Shown: piece after piece, positions 1 through 7,687 of the stretch | How positions within the stretch are numbered: the first letter of the stretch is position 1 | Layout: each line of letters starts with the position of its first letter | Assembly: GCA_946538475.1 (NCBI GenBank) | Contig: CAMNGN010000053.1 | Coordinates: 1-12,077 of the forward strand | From: an uncultured Blautia sp. | Lineage (GTDB): Bacteria; Bacillota; Clostridia; Lachnospirales; Lachnospiraceae | DNA length: 12,077 bases | Direction: 5' to 3' | The notes under the pieces: generated by a model | The model's database searches: none | What the model was told of the DNA's origin: nothing | What the model saw: only the letters and a program-made list of their open reading frames with translations | Program-made: the position numbers and the translations under genes

Positions 1-2506
1 ATACCGCATCGGCAGCGATCCCAAACTCCTCATCCACAAGAATGGAAGCGTTCGCGTCCATCAGATTGAACTGTTTTCCAAGTCCCGAAACGAAAACGAT
101 CGGAAATTCCAGGCCTTTACTTTTGTGTATGGTCATCAGCGTGACCGCTCCGTCCCCAGCACCCGAGAGGTTCACTTCGCCGTAGTCCACCTCGTATTTA
201 TGCAGATTTTCGATATACCTGATAAAATGGAACAGCCCGTGAAAGCCTGTCTTTTCGTACTCCCCGGCCTTCTCGACCAGCATTCCCAGATTGGCCGAAC
301 GCTGCAGGCCGTCGGGCATCGCTTTCGCTGTCAGGCCATATCCCGTCACATCGAGAATATCCGTGATCAGCTCGTGAACCGGCAGATACACCGCTTTTTT
401 CCGGAACGAAGTAAGCTGCGTATAAAAGAGGCGAAGCTTCCGGTTCAGCGGTTCACGCCATGCCTCGGGCTCTTCAGGATCATCCTGCAGGAACGCCGTG
501 AGACTGTCATACAAAAGCCCGTCTTTGTAGGCCGTTCTGAGAAGTGCAAGCTCCTTATCCGTACACCCCACGATCGGAGAAAGCAAAACTCCCGCAAGGG
601 GAATGTCCTGCCTCGGATTGTCACAGACCCTGAGATAATTCAGGACCGTCACCACTTCGGTCGCCGAAAAGTAACCGCTGCGAGACGCCGCGTATGACGG
701 AATCCCGCGGGACGAAAGAACATCGCTGAACACCTCTGCCCAGCCGGTAAAGCTGCGAAGAAGGATCACGATATCTCCGTATCTGACAGGCCGATACTCC
801 CCTGTCTCTTTGTCGACCACTTTCTCGCGCCCGACGATCTCCCTGATACGGTCGGCGACGATCATCGCCTCCAGCTCTTTTTCGGTCTTCTGCTCCGCCT
901 CCTCTTCCAATAGAGGATCGTCCTTCTTCACCAGAAGAAGCTCCGTCTTTACAAAATCTTCATTGTGCCCTTCGGGGAACTCAGCTCCGGGATACAGCGC
1001 CTCGTCATCCCCGTAGGAGATTCCTCCCAGGTCCTCGCCCATGAGCCTGCGGAAGATATAGTTTACGCTCGAAAGCACTTCGGGACGGCTTCGGAAATTT
1101 TTGTGCAGGTTGATCCGCACCTCGGGGCCGTCGTCCTCGCTGAACCTTCGATATTTATCCATGAACAGTTCGGGACGGGCCAGCCTGAACCGGTAAATAC
1201 TCTGCTTTACATCGCCCACCATAAAGATATTCTTCCGGTCCTTCACCCAGCCGGACACATATCCGGTGATCATCTCCTGCACCAGATTGCTGTCCTGGTA
1301 CTCGTCCACCATCACTTCGTCAAAGCGTTCCGACAGTTCCCTCGCCGCTGCGGAGCCGCCCTCTTCGCCCTCCTTAGGCATAAGGATCTTCAGGGCAAAA
1401 TGCTCCATATCGGTAAAGTCAAGGATGTTCCTCTCCCGCTTTTCCTCCGCAAACCGTTCCATAAACCGGCGGGTTACCGCACCCAGCATCTCGATCGGAG
1501 CCCGGCTCGCCGCAAGGGTTTCGATGATACGGGATGAGGGTTCGAAGAACCTTTTCTTCCGGAGATCATCCAATATATCTTTCGCCTCGTTCTTAAGGCT
1601 CAGTGCCCGGTCCTTTTTCGCGGTATCGATGTCCTTCGGTCTTTTTCTCGAAAGGCCGGGAAATTCTTCCTGTTCAAAGTACTCTACAATGTTATCAAAC
1701 TGCCCCGCCTCGGCAAACCTCTTCAGATCTTCGGTGTACGAGATCATGTCAAGCAACCCTTCTTCGTAATGGAACGGTCCTTCCGCAGAACGGCTGATAT
1801 CCAGAGCCTCCTTAAAAAGACGCTCAGCTTCGCCGAGCTCTGCAAGCGCCTCTCTGTACAGATCCCGCATCCAGGGAAGGGCGCTCAACTCCGCCTCATC
1901 GGCTGCGTCAAAGCCCTCTATACACCTGTCCAGCCACCCTTCAGGATCAGGGTCGCTCATCGCCTTCTTGTAGATCTTGTCGATCTCGCCCCGCAGATTT
2001 TCGTCCGACTTCCCGCGGCAGAGACAGTCCAGCATATGAAGATATTCGGGACTTCCTTCTTCGTGGAACTCGTCCAGGACCTCCCTGATCGTGTCCTGCC
2101 GAAGAAGCTCAAGCTCCCCTTCTTCCGCCACCCGATATCCCGGATCCAGCCCGATCAGATGAAAATAGTTGCGCAGTATCCAGCCGCAAAAGCCGTCGAT
2201 CGTGTTGATCTGCGCCATATGAATGAGAGTCAGCTGCTTCTGCAGGTTTTCGTTTTCGGGAGAACGCTCCAGCTCCTGCTCGATCGATCTGCGGATCCTC
2301 TCCTTCATCTCACCTGCCGCCGCTCTGGTAAAAGTCATGATCAGCATTCGGTCGATGGGGACCGGATGCACGGGATCGGTGAGTTTCGACAGGATCCTTT
2401 CTACAAGGACAGCCGTCTTTCCGGAACCCGCGGCAGCGCTCACCAGGATGCTGCGGTCCCTAAGCTTTATGACTTTCTGTTGATCTTCAGTCCACTGCAC
2501 TGCCAT
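1..2506 (-). CDS. addA: AddA, ATP-dependent helicase/nuclease subunit A (3' end cut by window edge)
   Basis: This is the UvrD/Rep-type (superfamily 1) helicase and nuclease subunit of AddAB, which resects double-strand DNA breaks for RecA-dependent repair in Firmicutes. It was read by translating the minus strand, and 835 codons are visible. Motifs stay in one frame throughout: Walker A SAAAGSGKT at 23-31, DEYQD at 401-405 (motif II), GDVKQSIYRF at 431-440 (motif III) and TIHKSKGLEF at 792-801 (motif V), so no frameshift is apparent. Family members are about 1200 aa; motif VI and the C-terminal RecB-like nuclease domain would lie beyond base 1. The ATG at 2504-2506 is chosen because GGAGGAGG precedes it by 6 nt and the next residues (MAVQWTEDQQ) match the usual AddA start. 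It overlaps the addB stop by 20 nt, suggesting translational coupling that balances the two subunits. The identification is firm. Confidence 0.97.
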   Translation of the reverse strand, partial: MAVQWTEDQQKVIKLRDRSILVSAAAGSGKTAVLVERILSKLTDPVHPVPIDRMLIMTFTRAAAGEMKERIRRSIEQELERSPENENLQKQLTLIHMAQINTIDGFCGWILRNYFHLIGLDPGYRVAEEGELELLRQDTIREVLDEFHEEGSPEYLHMLDCLCRGKSDENLRGEIDKIYKKAMSDPDPEGWLDRCIEGFDAADEAELSALPWMRDLYREALAELGEAERLFKEALDISRSAEGPFHYEEGLLDMISYTEDLKRFAEAGQFDNIVEYFEQEEFPGLSRKRPKDIDTAKKDRALSLKNEAKDILDDLRKKRFFEPSSRIIETLAASRAPIEMLGAVTRRFMERFAEEKRERNILDFTDMEHFALKILMPKEGEEGGSAAARELSERFDEVMVDEYQDSNLVQEMITGYVSGWVKDRKNIFMVGDVKQSIYRFRLARPELFMDKYRRFSEDDGPEVRINLHKNFRSRPEVLSSVNYIFRRLMGEDLGGISYGDDEALYPGAEFPEGHNEDFVKTELLLVKKDDPLLEEEAEQKTEKELEAMIVADRIREIVGREKVVDKETGEYRPVRYGDIVILLRSFTGWAEVFSDVLSSRGIPSYAASRSGYFSATEVVTVLNYLRVCDNPRQDIPLAGVLLSPIVGCTDKELALLRTAYKDGLLYDSLTAFLQDDPEEPEAWREPLNRKLRLFYTQLTSFRKKAVYLPVHELITDILDVTGYGLTAKAMPDGLQRSANLGMLVEKAGEYEKTGFHGLFHFIRYIENLHKYEVDYGEVNLSGAGDGAVTLMTIHKSKGLEFPIVFVSGLGKQFNLMDANASILVDEEFGIAADAV

Positions 2507-5500
2507 CCTGCGCCTCCTCCATGCGTTTCCAAAGTTCCTTATCATCTATCTTTCTGATCTCGCGGTACGAGTATCCCGGAATATTCCGGTCGAAACCGCA
2601 GACCGTCCTGTAAGCACAATAGTCACAGGGCATTGTCGTCCCCATCCTGTAAGGCTGCGCGGCAGTCTCGCCCTCCAGGATCCTGTCACGGTTCTTCCCC
2701 GTCATCGTTTTGACATACCCGAGAAGAATATCGAACTGCTTCTCGTCCGCCACGCTCGATTTTGCGCCGAGTTCATTCCCTTTTTTCATCGTGACCGGCA
2801 GAGATACGAAAGTACTGTCCATCGCCTCAAGTATATGCGTGTCCTTCGTCGCGATCCCGTTCATCTTGAGCGTTTTCAGGATCTCCTTCTCGATCTCCTC
2901 GGGGATATCATCCGTACTGCCCTCAGCGATCGGATCCTTCACGTTATAGTAGAAAATTCCTGCCGGGATCACTTTGCTCTCCGGATGCTTTTTCTTCTCG
3001 ATCGTAAGGGCTGCGTCCAGATACAGCACCAGCTGCACCTGAAGTCCATGATAAAGCTTAAGGAGCTCAAAGCTTGTATTTCCGGTCTTGTAATCGATCA
3101 CCTTCACATACACACGGTCGTCTTCCTGCATGATGTCGACACGGTCGATCCGGCCGCCCGCAAAGGCGATCTCGACCCCTTCGGGATCGAACTTTCCTGC
3201 TTTCACCTGTTGCTGCAGTGCGTCGATCGTCCGCCTCAGTATTGCCCGGGCTCTTTCGATCATCCATCTGTTGCGCGCGCTGCTTTTGAGTATGGTGTTG
3301 CCGTAGTCTGCCGCCAGGGTATCCAGGCAGCGGTTCAGCAGCTCTTCTTTCTTTTCTTCGTCTACGGTTCTGAGTGTAAGTCCCTCTTCTCTCAGGGCCT
3401 TCTCAAAATACTCAAGCACCTCATGCACAAGATTGCCGAGGTCCGCGTCTTTAAACTCATACTCCTGCCTCTCCCCAAGGCGAAGCCCGTAGCGCAGGAA
3501 ATGTGCGCAGGCACAAGCGGCAAATCGCTCCAGCCTTGTTGCTCCGTTTTCGGGCACATCCCCGTAAAGCGCTTTTGCCACCGTGCTCCCTATTTTTCCC
3601 TCCGGAGCTCTCATAAAGGCGGCTTCTACGATACGCATCGCTTCACCCTTGGTTGTCTCATCGCGCAGATATCGCCTGAACAGTTCCGCAAACAGCGGGG
3701 TCTCGGCGAAGTTCTCCGCGGAGGGCAGTTCCCTGATCAATGCTTCAAACCCCGATACCGTGGTTTCGGGGATATCATGTGCCTGCTCTTCCTCCGCCTC
3801 CGTCACGGTCAGCTCGGGAAAAAGAGAGATGAGCGTCCCGATCAGATAAGCTGGGCTCTGCGATTCACCCTTCTGATTGGTCCTGCTGAAGGAGAGCTGC
3901 AGGAATTCGGAAGGCTTGGTGAGGTTCAGGTACAGATAAAACCGCTGTACATTCATCTGCTCCTTTGGGTCAGGCGCCAGCTCTATGCCCTGCCCTGCCA
4001 GAAAATCGCGGTCGGCTTCCGAGAGGATACCGCCTCCCGAGGCTGCCTTTGGGATGCTCCCTTCATTCACGCCGGCGAAGAAAAGAGCCTTCACATCCTT
4101 AAGTCTGGTTCTCTCCATATCGCCGATCATCACGCAGTCCTGCCCGGGCGGGATCAGCGCGACCTTTGCCTTGGAAAGACCGGTCTCGAAGATCCTTGTG
4201 AACTCTCTGCGGTTCATCTTTTCCTCACCGAGTATCTCGGTCATCCGGTCCAGAAGATCCAGTACGATGCCGTAGATCTGTGCGTATTCCTTTTCGAGCC
4301 TTCGCTCCCCTGCTTCTCCAAATGCAAGCTGCTGTTCTTTAAGCTTCTCCTGTATCCTGTTTTTTCGGAAGAACAGATACAGCTGTGTGCAGTGTTCCCG
4401 CACCGTCCTGCTGCCCTTGTTGTTTTCCTTAAACTCTTCGATCTCCTGCACAAAACGTTCGCGGATATCGTTGATCTGCGCGATCTCTGCGGGGTCCATC
4501 CCTCGATAGACCCTCACCCATTTTTCGTTCCATCTGCCGAATCCGCGGATCCCCAGCGCTTTCACATAGTTTTCCAGACGGTCGGCCTCCTCGGTGCTGA
4601 TGTCCGACAGCCCGGTCCGCAGATACCGCATGACGCTCTCGCTGCCAAAATCCCGGTCGATCAGTTCAAGCGATGCTCTCACATACTCGATGAACGGATT
4701 CTGCATGATGCTGTGCGTCTCATCCAGGAAGTACGGGATGTCCGATTTTTCGAAAACCTGCGCGGCGGCCGGGCCGTATTCTTCAAGGTTTCCGGTGATC
4801 ACGGCGATCTCCCCGTATTTCATGCCTTTCTCTCTGACCATCCGGCAGATCGAAGCGGCTATATCCTCCATCTCGCGGCGAGGGCTTCCTGCCGTGACGA
4901 TCTTTATATTCTGCGGCGTTCCCTCATATTTTGCCTTACGGTAACGGAATATATTCTGTTCCAGAAAGGCGAGCGAATCCGCCCGGCTGAATCTGGTGCC
5001 GTCTGTGTGATACAGCAGGACCGGTTCGTCTATATCCTTTGTGAGGCCCGAAAGGCTCCGGATCATCTTCTTGCTCATGGAAAACAGCTGCCAGGCGTTT
5101 TTCCCCTTGTAAGGATTTTCACGCGCATCCAGCGTCACTGTCACCGTCATGTCGCGGCACACGGCCAGAAGCTCCCGGACCGCGTTCAGCTGTACCGGGG
5201 TAAAGCCGGTGAAGCCATCGAACACGATGACGCTCCCCTTAAGGCGCTCCGAAAGAGGGATCATTTTGGTGAGCTCTTCCATCACCCCTTCGGAGGTCAT
5301 GTACCGGTTTTCCAGATAAGCCTTAAATGCCCCGTAAAGGCGGGACACGTCGGACAGCTTGAGATTCATCAGCGACCCTTCCCCCGCCGAATCCGCCATT
5401 TTGAAAACTTCTTCGGGGCTGATGTCATACTGCATAAATTCCGAGATCAGCGATTTGACCTCGTCCAGGCACCCGGGCTTTCTGATCTGGTTTCCCAGAT

Positions 5501-5822
5501 AGGGGTAGTCGCTTTCCCGCTCTTCCGTCAGCTTTCTGAGGATCATGCTCTTTCCGATATCGTCAAGAAGGGCAAGCGTGTCCCCTCCCGTCTCCTCAAA
5601 GACACGGTACGCCAGACGCTGAAAGCTGAGAACATCGATGTTCAGGATGCCTCCGCGGGAGCTCATCGACACCACGTTCTTCTGGGTCTGCATGGTAAAC
5701 TGCTCGGGTACAATGATGTAATATAATACATCCGGGCGGCTTTCCGCCTCCCGGATGACATTTTCGTATGCTGTATAGGATTTGCCGGTGCCGGCGCCTC
5801 CGATGATAAACTTAAGCGACAT
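2487..5822 (-). CDS. addB: AddB, ATP-dependent helicase/nuclease subunit B
   Basis: This is the second subunit of the AddAB helicase-nuclease for double-strand-break processing. At 1111 aa it is slightly shorter than the roughly 1160 aa typical of Bacillus AddB. A Walker A motif GGAGTGKS is at residues 8-15. The C-terminal RecB-like nuclease core is visible as GRIDR (D893), DYKTG (D910, K912) and a following GLQVQLVLYL helix. The iron-sulfur cluster ligands are C770 (in the segment preceding HFLRYGL) plus C1066, C1069 and C1075 (C-x2-C-x5-C). An extra cysteine, C772, lies two residues after the first ligand. The ATG at 5822 directly precedes the conserved MSLKFIIG; the ribosome site (GAGAGGG, 7 nt away) is only moderate. 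It begins 21 nt after the hslO stop and overlaps addA by 20 nt, so the genes are very likely co-transcribed. Confidence 0.97.
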   Translation of the reverse strand: MSLKFIIGGAGTGKSYTAYENVIREAESRPDVLYYIIVPEQFTMQTQKNVVSMSSRGGILNIDVLSFQRLAYRVFEETGGDTLALLDDIGKSMILRKLTEERESDYPYLGNQIRKPGCLDEVKSLISEFMQYDISPEEVFKMADSAGEGSLMNLKLSDVSRLYGAFKAYLENRYMTSEGVMEELTKMIPLSERLKGSVIVFDGFTGFTPVQLNAVRELLAVCRDMTVTVTLDARENPYKGKNAWQLFSMSKKMIRSLSGLTKDIDEPVLLYHTDGTRFSRADSLAFLEQNIFRYRKAKYEGTPQNIKIVTAGSPRREMEDIAASICRMVREKGMKYGEIAVITGNLEEYGPAAAQVFEKSDIPYFLDETHSIMQNPFIEYVRASLELIDRDFGSESVMRYLRTGLSDISTEEADRLENYVKALGIRGFGRWNEKWVRVYRGMDPAEIAQINDIRERFVQEIEEFKENNKGSRTVREHCTQLYLFFRKNRIQEKLKEQQLAFGEAGERRLEKEYAQIYGIVLDLLDRMTEILGEEKMNRREFTRIFETGLSKAKVALIPPGQDCVMIGDMERTRLKDVKALFFAGVNEGSIPKAASGGGILSEADRDFLAGQGIELAPDPKEQMNVQRFYLYLNLTKPSEFLQLSFSRTNQKGESQSPAYLIGTLISLFPELTVTEAEEEQAHDIPETTVSGFEALIRELPSAENFAETPLFAELFRRYLRDETTKGEAMRIVEAAFMRAPEGKIGSTVAKALYGDVPENGATRLERFAACACAHFLRYGLRLGERQEYEFKDADLGNLVHEVLEYFEKALREEGLTLRTVDEEKKEELLNRCLDTLAADYGNTILKSSARNRWMIERARAILRRTIDALQQQVKAGKFDPEGVEIAFAGGRIDRVDIMQEDDRVYVKVIDYKTGNTSFELLKLYHGLQVQLVLYLDAALTIEKKKHPESKVIPAGIFYYNVKDPIAEGSTDDIPEEIEKEILKTLKMNGIATKDTHILEAMDSTFVSLPVTMKKGNELGAKSSVADEKQFDILLGYVKTMTGKNRDRILEGETAAQPYRMGTTMPCDYCAYRTVCGFDRNIPGYSYREIRKIDDKELWKRMEEAQDGSAVD
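2513..2520 (-). promoter_or_regulatory. addA ribosome binding site inside addB
   Basis: The minus strand reads GGAGGAGG, 6 nt before the addA ATG. It lies within the last codons of addB, so ribosomes finishing addB are well placed to start addA. It fixes the addA start at 2506. Confidence 0.8.
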
Positions 5823-5843
5823 GGCTCTGCCCTCTCACTATCC

Positions 5844-6722
5844 TCATCTGCATCTACGAAGAATTTGTTTAAGTTCCTCCACCGTGAAAGTGTATTTAGT
5901 ACCGCAGAAATGGCAGTTCATCTCGATCGGCTTTCCCTCCTGAATCATCTCGTTCAGGTCCTTTCTGCCGATACTGATGAGCGCCTTCTCCACCCTGCTC
6001 TTGCTGCAGTTGCAGTAGAAAGAAGTCTCGGTACGTCCGCTGATCTCGATATCGAATCCTTCAAGGACACGGTCCAGAAGGTGCTCGGCGGTGTTCTCCT
6101 CCTCAAGAATGGCCGTCACCGAACCGATGCGGCCGATATTCTGCTCGAGCCTTGCGATCACCTCTTCTTCCGCAAACGGCATAAGCTGGATGATAAAACC
6201 GCCGGCACGTTTCACCGTATTGTCCCGGTTCATCAGCACCCCGAGTCCCACGGCCGACGCCACCTGCTCGCTGGTCACAAAATAATAAGTCAGGTCGTCG
6301 CCGATCTCGCCGGTCTGTAGATCCACCTGCCCGATGTAGGGCTCCTTAAGGCCCATATCTTTGATCACCTGAAGATAGCCCGCTCCGACGGCACCGCCTA
6401 CATCGAGCTTGCCCCTGCTGTTGGCCGGAAGAATGACGTCCGGGTTATGTACATATCCCTTCACTCGGCCCTGCGAATCCGCGGTCACGGTGATCCCGCC
6501 TATGGGGCCGTCGCCGCGAACCTGAATGGTGAGTATGTCGTTATCCCCTTTCATCATGGTGCCCATCATGGCACCGCCTGTCAGCAGCCTTCCCAGCGCC
6601 GCCGTGGCCACAGGGGAAGTATTATGGTCCTGCCTGGCGGTCTCTACCGTCTCGCGGGTGACCGCGGCAAAAGCGCGGATCTGCTGATTTGCCGCCATGG
6701 CTCTAAGAATATAATCACTCAT
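5844..6722 (-). CDS. hslO: HslO (Hsp33), redox-regulated molecular chaperone
   Basis: Hsp33 is a cytoplasmic holdase that is inactive while reduced and zinc-bound. When oxidised and partly unfolded, it protects proteins from aggregation. The product is 292 aa, the usual length for the family (about 290). The N-terminal core contains the typical RETVETARQDH and LGRLLTGGAMM stretches. The C-terminal zinc/redox switch is complete: CxC at C237/C239 and CxxC at C270/C273. The ATG at 6722 gives the conserved family N-terminus; AAGGAG lies about 11 nt upstream, a slightly long spacing. It is 38 nt after the methyltransferase gene and 21 nt before addB, placing it inside the four-gene unit. Pairing of an oxidative-stress chaperone with break-repair genes could reflect a shared stress role, but this is inference from position only. 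Confidence 0.97.
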   Translation of the reverse strand: MSDYILRAMAANQQIRAFAAVTRETVETARQDHNTSPVATAALGRLLTGGAMMGTMMKGDNDILTIQVRGDGPIGGITVTADSQGRVKGYVHNPDVILPANSRGKLDVGGAVGAGYLQVIKDMGLKEPYIGQVDLQTGEIGDDLTYYFVTSEQVASAVGLGVLMNRDNTVKRAGGFIIQLMPFAEEEVIARLEQNIGRIGSVTAILEEENTAEHLLDRVLEGFDIEISGRTETSFYCNCSKSRVEKALISIGRKDLNEMIQEGKPIEMNCHFCGTKYTFTVEELKQILRRCR

Positions 6723-6760
6723 TGAACTCTGTAACTCCTTCTGTAAATCTCTCTGAAACC

Positions 6761-7534
6761 TCAGTCGTTAATGTCTGCCGCCTGCTTTCCTTTTTCCCTG
6801 GCGATAAAAGTAAGCCGCTCGGAATCCGGCCTCGGCGGCTCCTGTGTATACGCATCGTAGACAGTAATGACCGTCATTCCCGCCGCCTCGAGAAGCTCCT
6901 TCACCTTTTCGACGGGCCATGCTTTCTGATAATGCTCTTCCTCCGATTTTTCGTAAAGTCCGTCCTCTCTCCTGACAAACAGGGTCAGATCGTACTCGTT
7001 GATTCCGGACTCCTCATCGTAATCGTTCTCCCAGATAAAGCTGCCCTCCTCACGGTTCTCCGCGATGGTGCAGCTTCCGAGAAGCTCACGGTATTTGTAT
7101 TCGGTGTTCATGTCGAAGATGAAGATCCCGCCGGGATCCAGATAATTGTTCACCAGGCGGAAAGTCTGCAGAAGTTCTTCCTCCTCGAGCAGATAGTTGA
7201 GGCTGTCGCACACGCTGACGACCGCGCGGACCGTGCCGTACAATTCAAACTCCGTCATATCCTGCAGCAGATACAGGATGCTGTGTCCGGATTCCGCCCT
7301 CTTTTCGGATGCTCGCAGCAGCATTTCCTCGGAGCCGTCCACACCGATCATGTCGTAACCGGCCGAAGCCAGCAGCTCCGTCATCGTGCCGGTACCGCAG
7401 CCCAGGTCGAGCACGAGCCCGTCCCGTATGTCAAAATCCGTAAGTCTGTCCTGCAGATAAGATGCCCAGGCTTCATAATCTACATTGTCCTGAAACATAT
7501 CATAAACCAGGGCAAATTCTTCGTATGCTCCCAT
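6761..7534 (-). CDS. Class I SAM-dependent methyltransferase, substrate unknown
   Basis: A 257-aa cytoplasmic protein with the Rossmann methyltransferase fold (Methyltransf_25-like). Motif I is VLDLGCGTG at 41-49, the acidic residue that would contact the SAM ribose is D66 (in IGVDGS), and a motif IV-like stretch VVSVCDSLNYL is at 105-115. Next come LDPGGIFIFDMNT at 132-144 and a C-terminal beta/alpha segment with a KVKELLEAAGM helix at 210-220. There is no signal peptide and no recognisable extra domain, so the substrate cannot be named. The ATG at 7534 follows GGAGG by 6 nt. It heads the unit hslO-addB-addA. I see no sigma-A promoter in the 153 bases between this gene and the upstream lipoprotein gene, where a palindromic repeat and a stem-loop lie instead. 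The fold is certain; the function is not. Confidence 0.9.
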   Translation of the reverse strand: MGAYEEFALVYDMFQDNVDYEAWASYLQDRLTDFDIRDGLVLDLGCGTGTMTELLASAGYDMIGVDGSEEMLLRASEKRAESGHSILYLLQDMTEFELYGTVRAVVSVCDSLNYLLEEEELLQTFRLVNNYLDPGGIFIFDMNTEYKYRELLGSCTIAENREEGSFIWENDYDEESGINEYDLTLFVRREDGLYEKSEEEHYQKAWPVEKVKELLEAAGMTVITVYDAYTQEPPRPDSERLTFIAREKGKQAADIND

Positions 7535-7540
7535 GTAAGG

Positions 7541-7545
7541 CCTCC
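7541..7545 (-). promoter_or_regulatory. Ribosome binding site of the methyltransferase gene, next to a repeat
   Basis: The minus strand reads GGAGG, 6 nt before the ATG at 7534. The dispersed palindromic repeat begins 3 nt upstream of it, so RNA folding in the repeat could affect access to this site. Confidence 0.75.
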
Positions 7546-7548
7546 AAT

Positions 7549-7620
7549 GTCAAAGGTAACCGGCGATCCGCTTCGCTGCCTGCCGGTAACCAACAGCCCG
7601 CTCCGTGTGCCGGCCGGTTA
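7549..7620. repeat. Palindromic dispersed repeat, copy A (REP-like)
   Basis: The first 37 bases (7549-7585) match the last 37 bases of the window (12041-12077) at 34 positions. Within it GGTAACCGGC (7555-7564) and GCCGGTAACC (7582-7591) form an inverted pair with one mismatch around a 17-nt loop. A third arm, GCCGGTTA (7613-7620), is perfectly complementary to 7557-7564, so two alternative stems share one left arm. Non-coding, GC-rich, paired arms and more than one copy fit a REP/MITE-like element. It lies in the apparent 5' leader of the methyltransferase-hslO-addBA unit. Family name unknown to me. Confidence 0.75.
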
Positions 7621-7633
7621 ATGTCTTTCATCA

Positions 7634-7674
7634 GATGACCCCCATATACCGCCTTGCGAAATATGGGGGTCATC
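7634..7674. terminator. Perfect 14-bp stem-loop after the lipoprotein gene
   Basis: GATGACCCCCATAT (7634-7647) is perfectly complementary to ATATGGGGGTCATC (7661-7674), with a 13-nt loop. It starts 13 nt past the lipoprotein stop codon, where a terminator is expected. On the minus strand, however, the stem is followed by a purine-rich stretch, not a U-run. The T-richer flank is on the plus-strand side (7675-7690), where no plus-strand gene is seen. It may stop RNA polymerase weakly or protect the 3' end of the lipoprotein mRNA, leaving read-through into the next operon possible. The structure is certain; the role is not. Confidence 0.6.
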
Positions 7675-7687
7675 ATATCCTTCTTAT

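Noticed and set aside
2835..5726. A 963-codon open frame on the plus strand, antisense to addB
   Set aside because: It lies fully opposite addB, whose motifs are intact and in frame. The antisense product is rich in His, Arg, Leu and Phe without domain motifs, and no ribosome site was seen. Long shadow frames are expected opposite GC-rich genes.
7546..7555. TTTGACA-like sequence on the minus strand just before the methyltransferase ribosome site
   Set aside because: It resembles a -35 box, but a matching -10 would fall inside the coding region. The sequence largely belongs to the repeat, which carries TTTGAC in both copies.
7549..7591. Possible CRISPR unit, because a similar repeat recurs at 12041
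   Set aside because: The copies are more than 4 kb apart with genes between them. There is no regular repeat-spacer series and no cas gene.
6722..7621. A 299-codon plus-strand frame opposite the methyltransferase
   Set aside because: The minus-strand gene has clear SAM-binding motifs, and the plus frame runs through the non-coding repeat at its end. Treated as a shadow.
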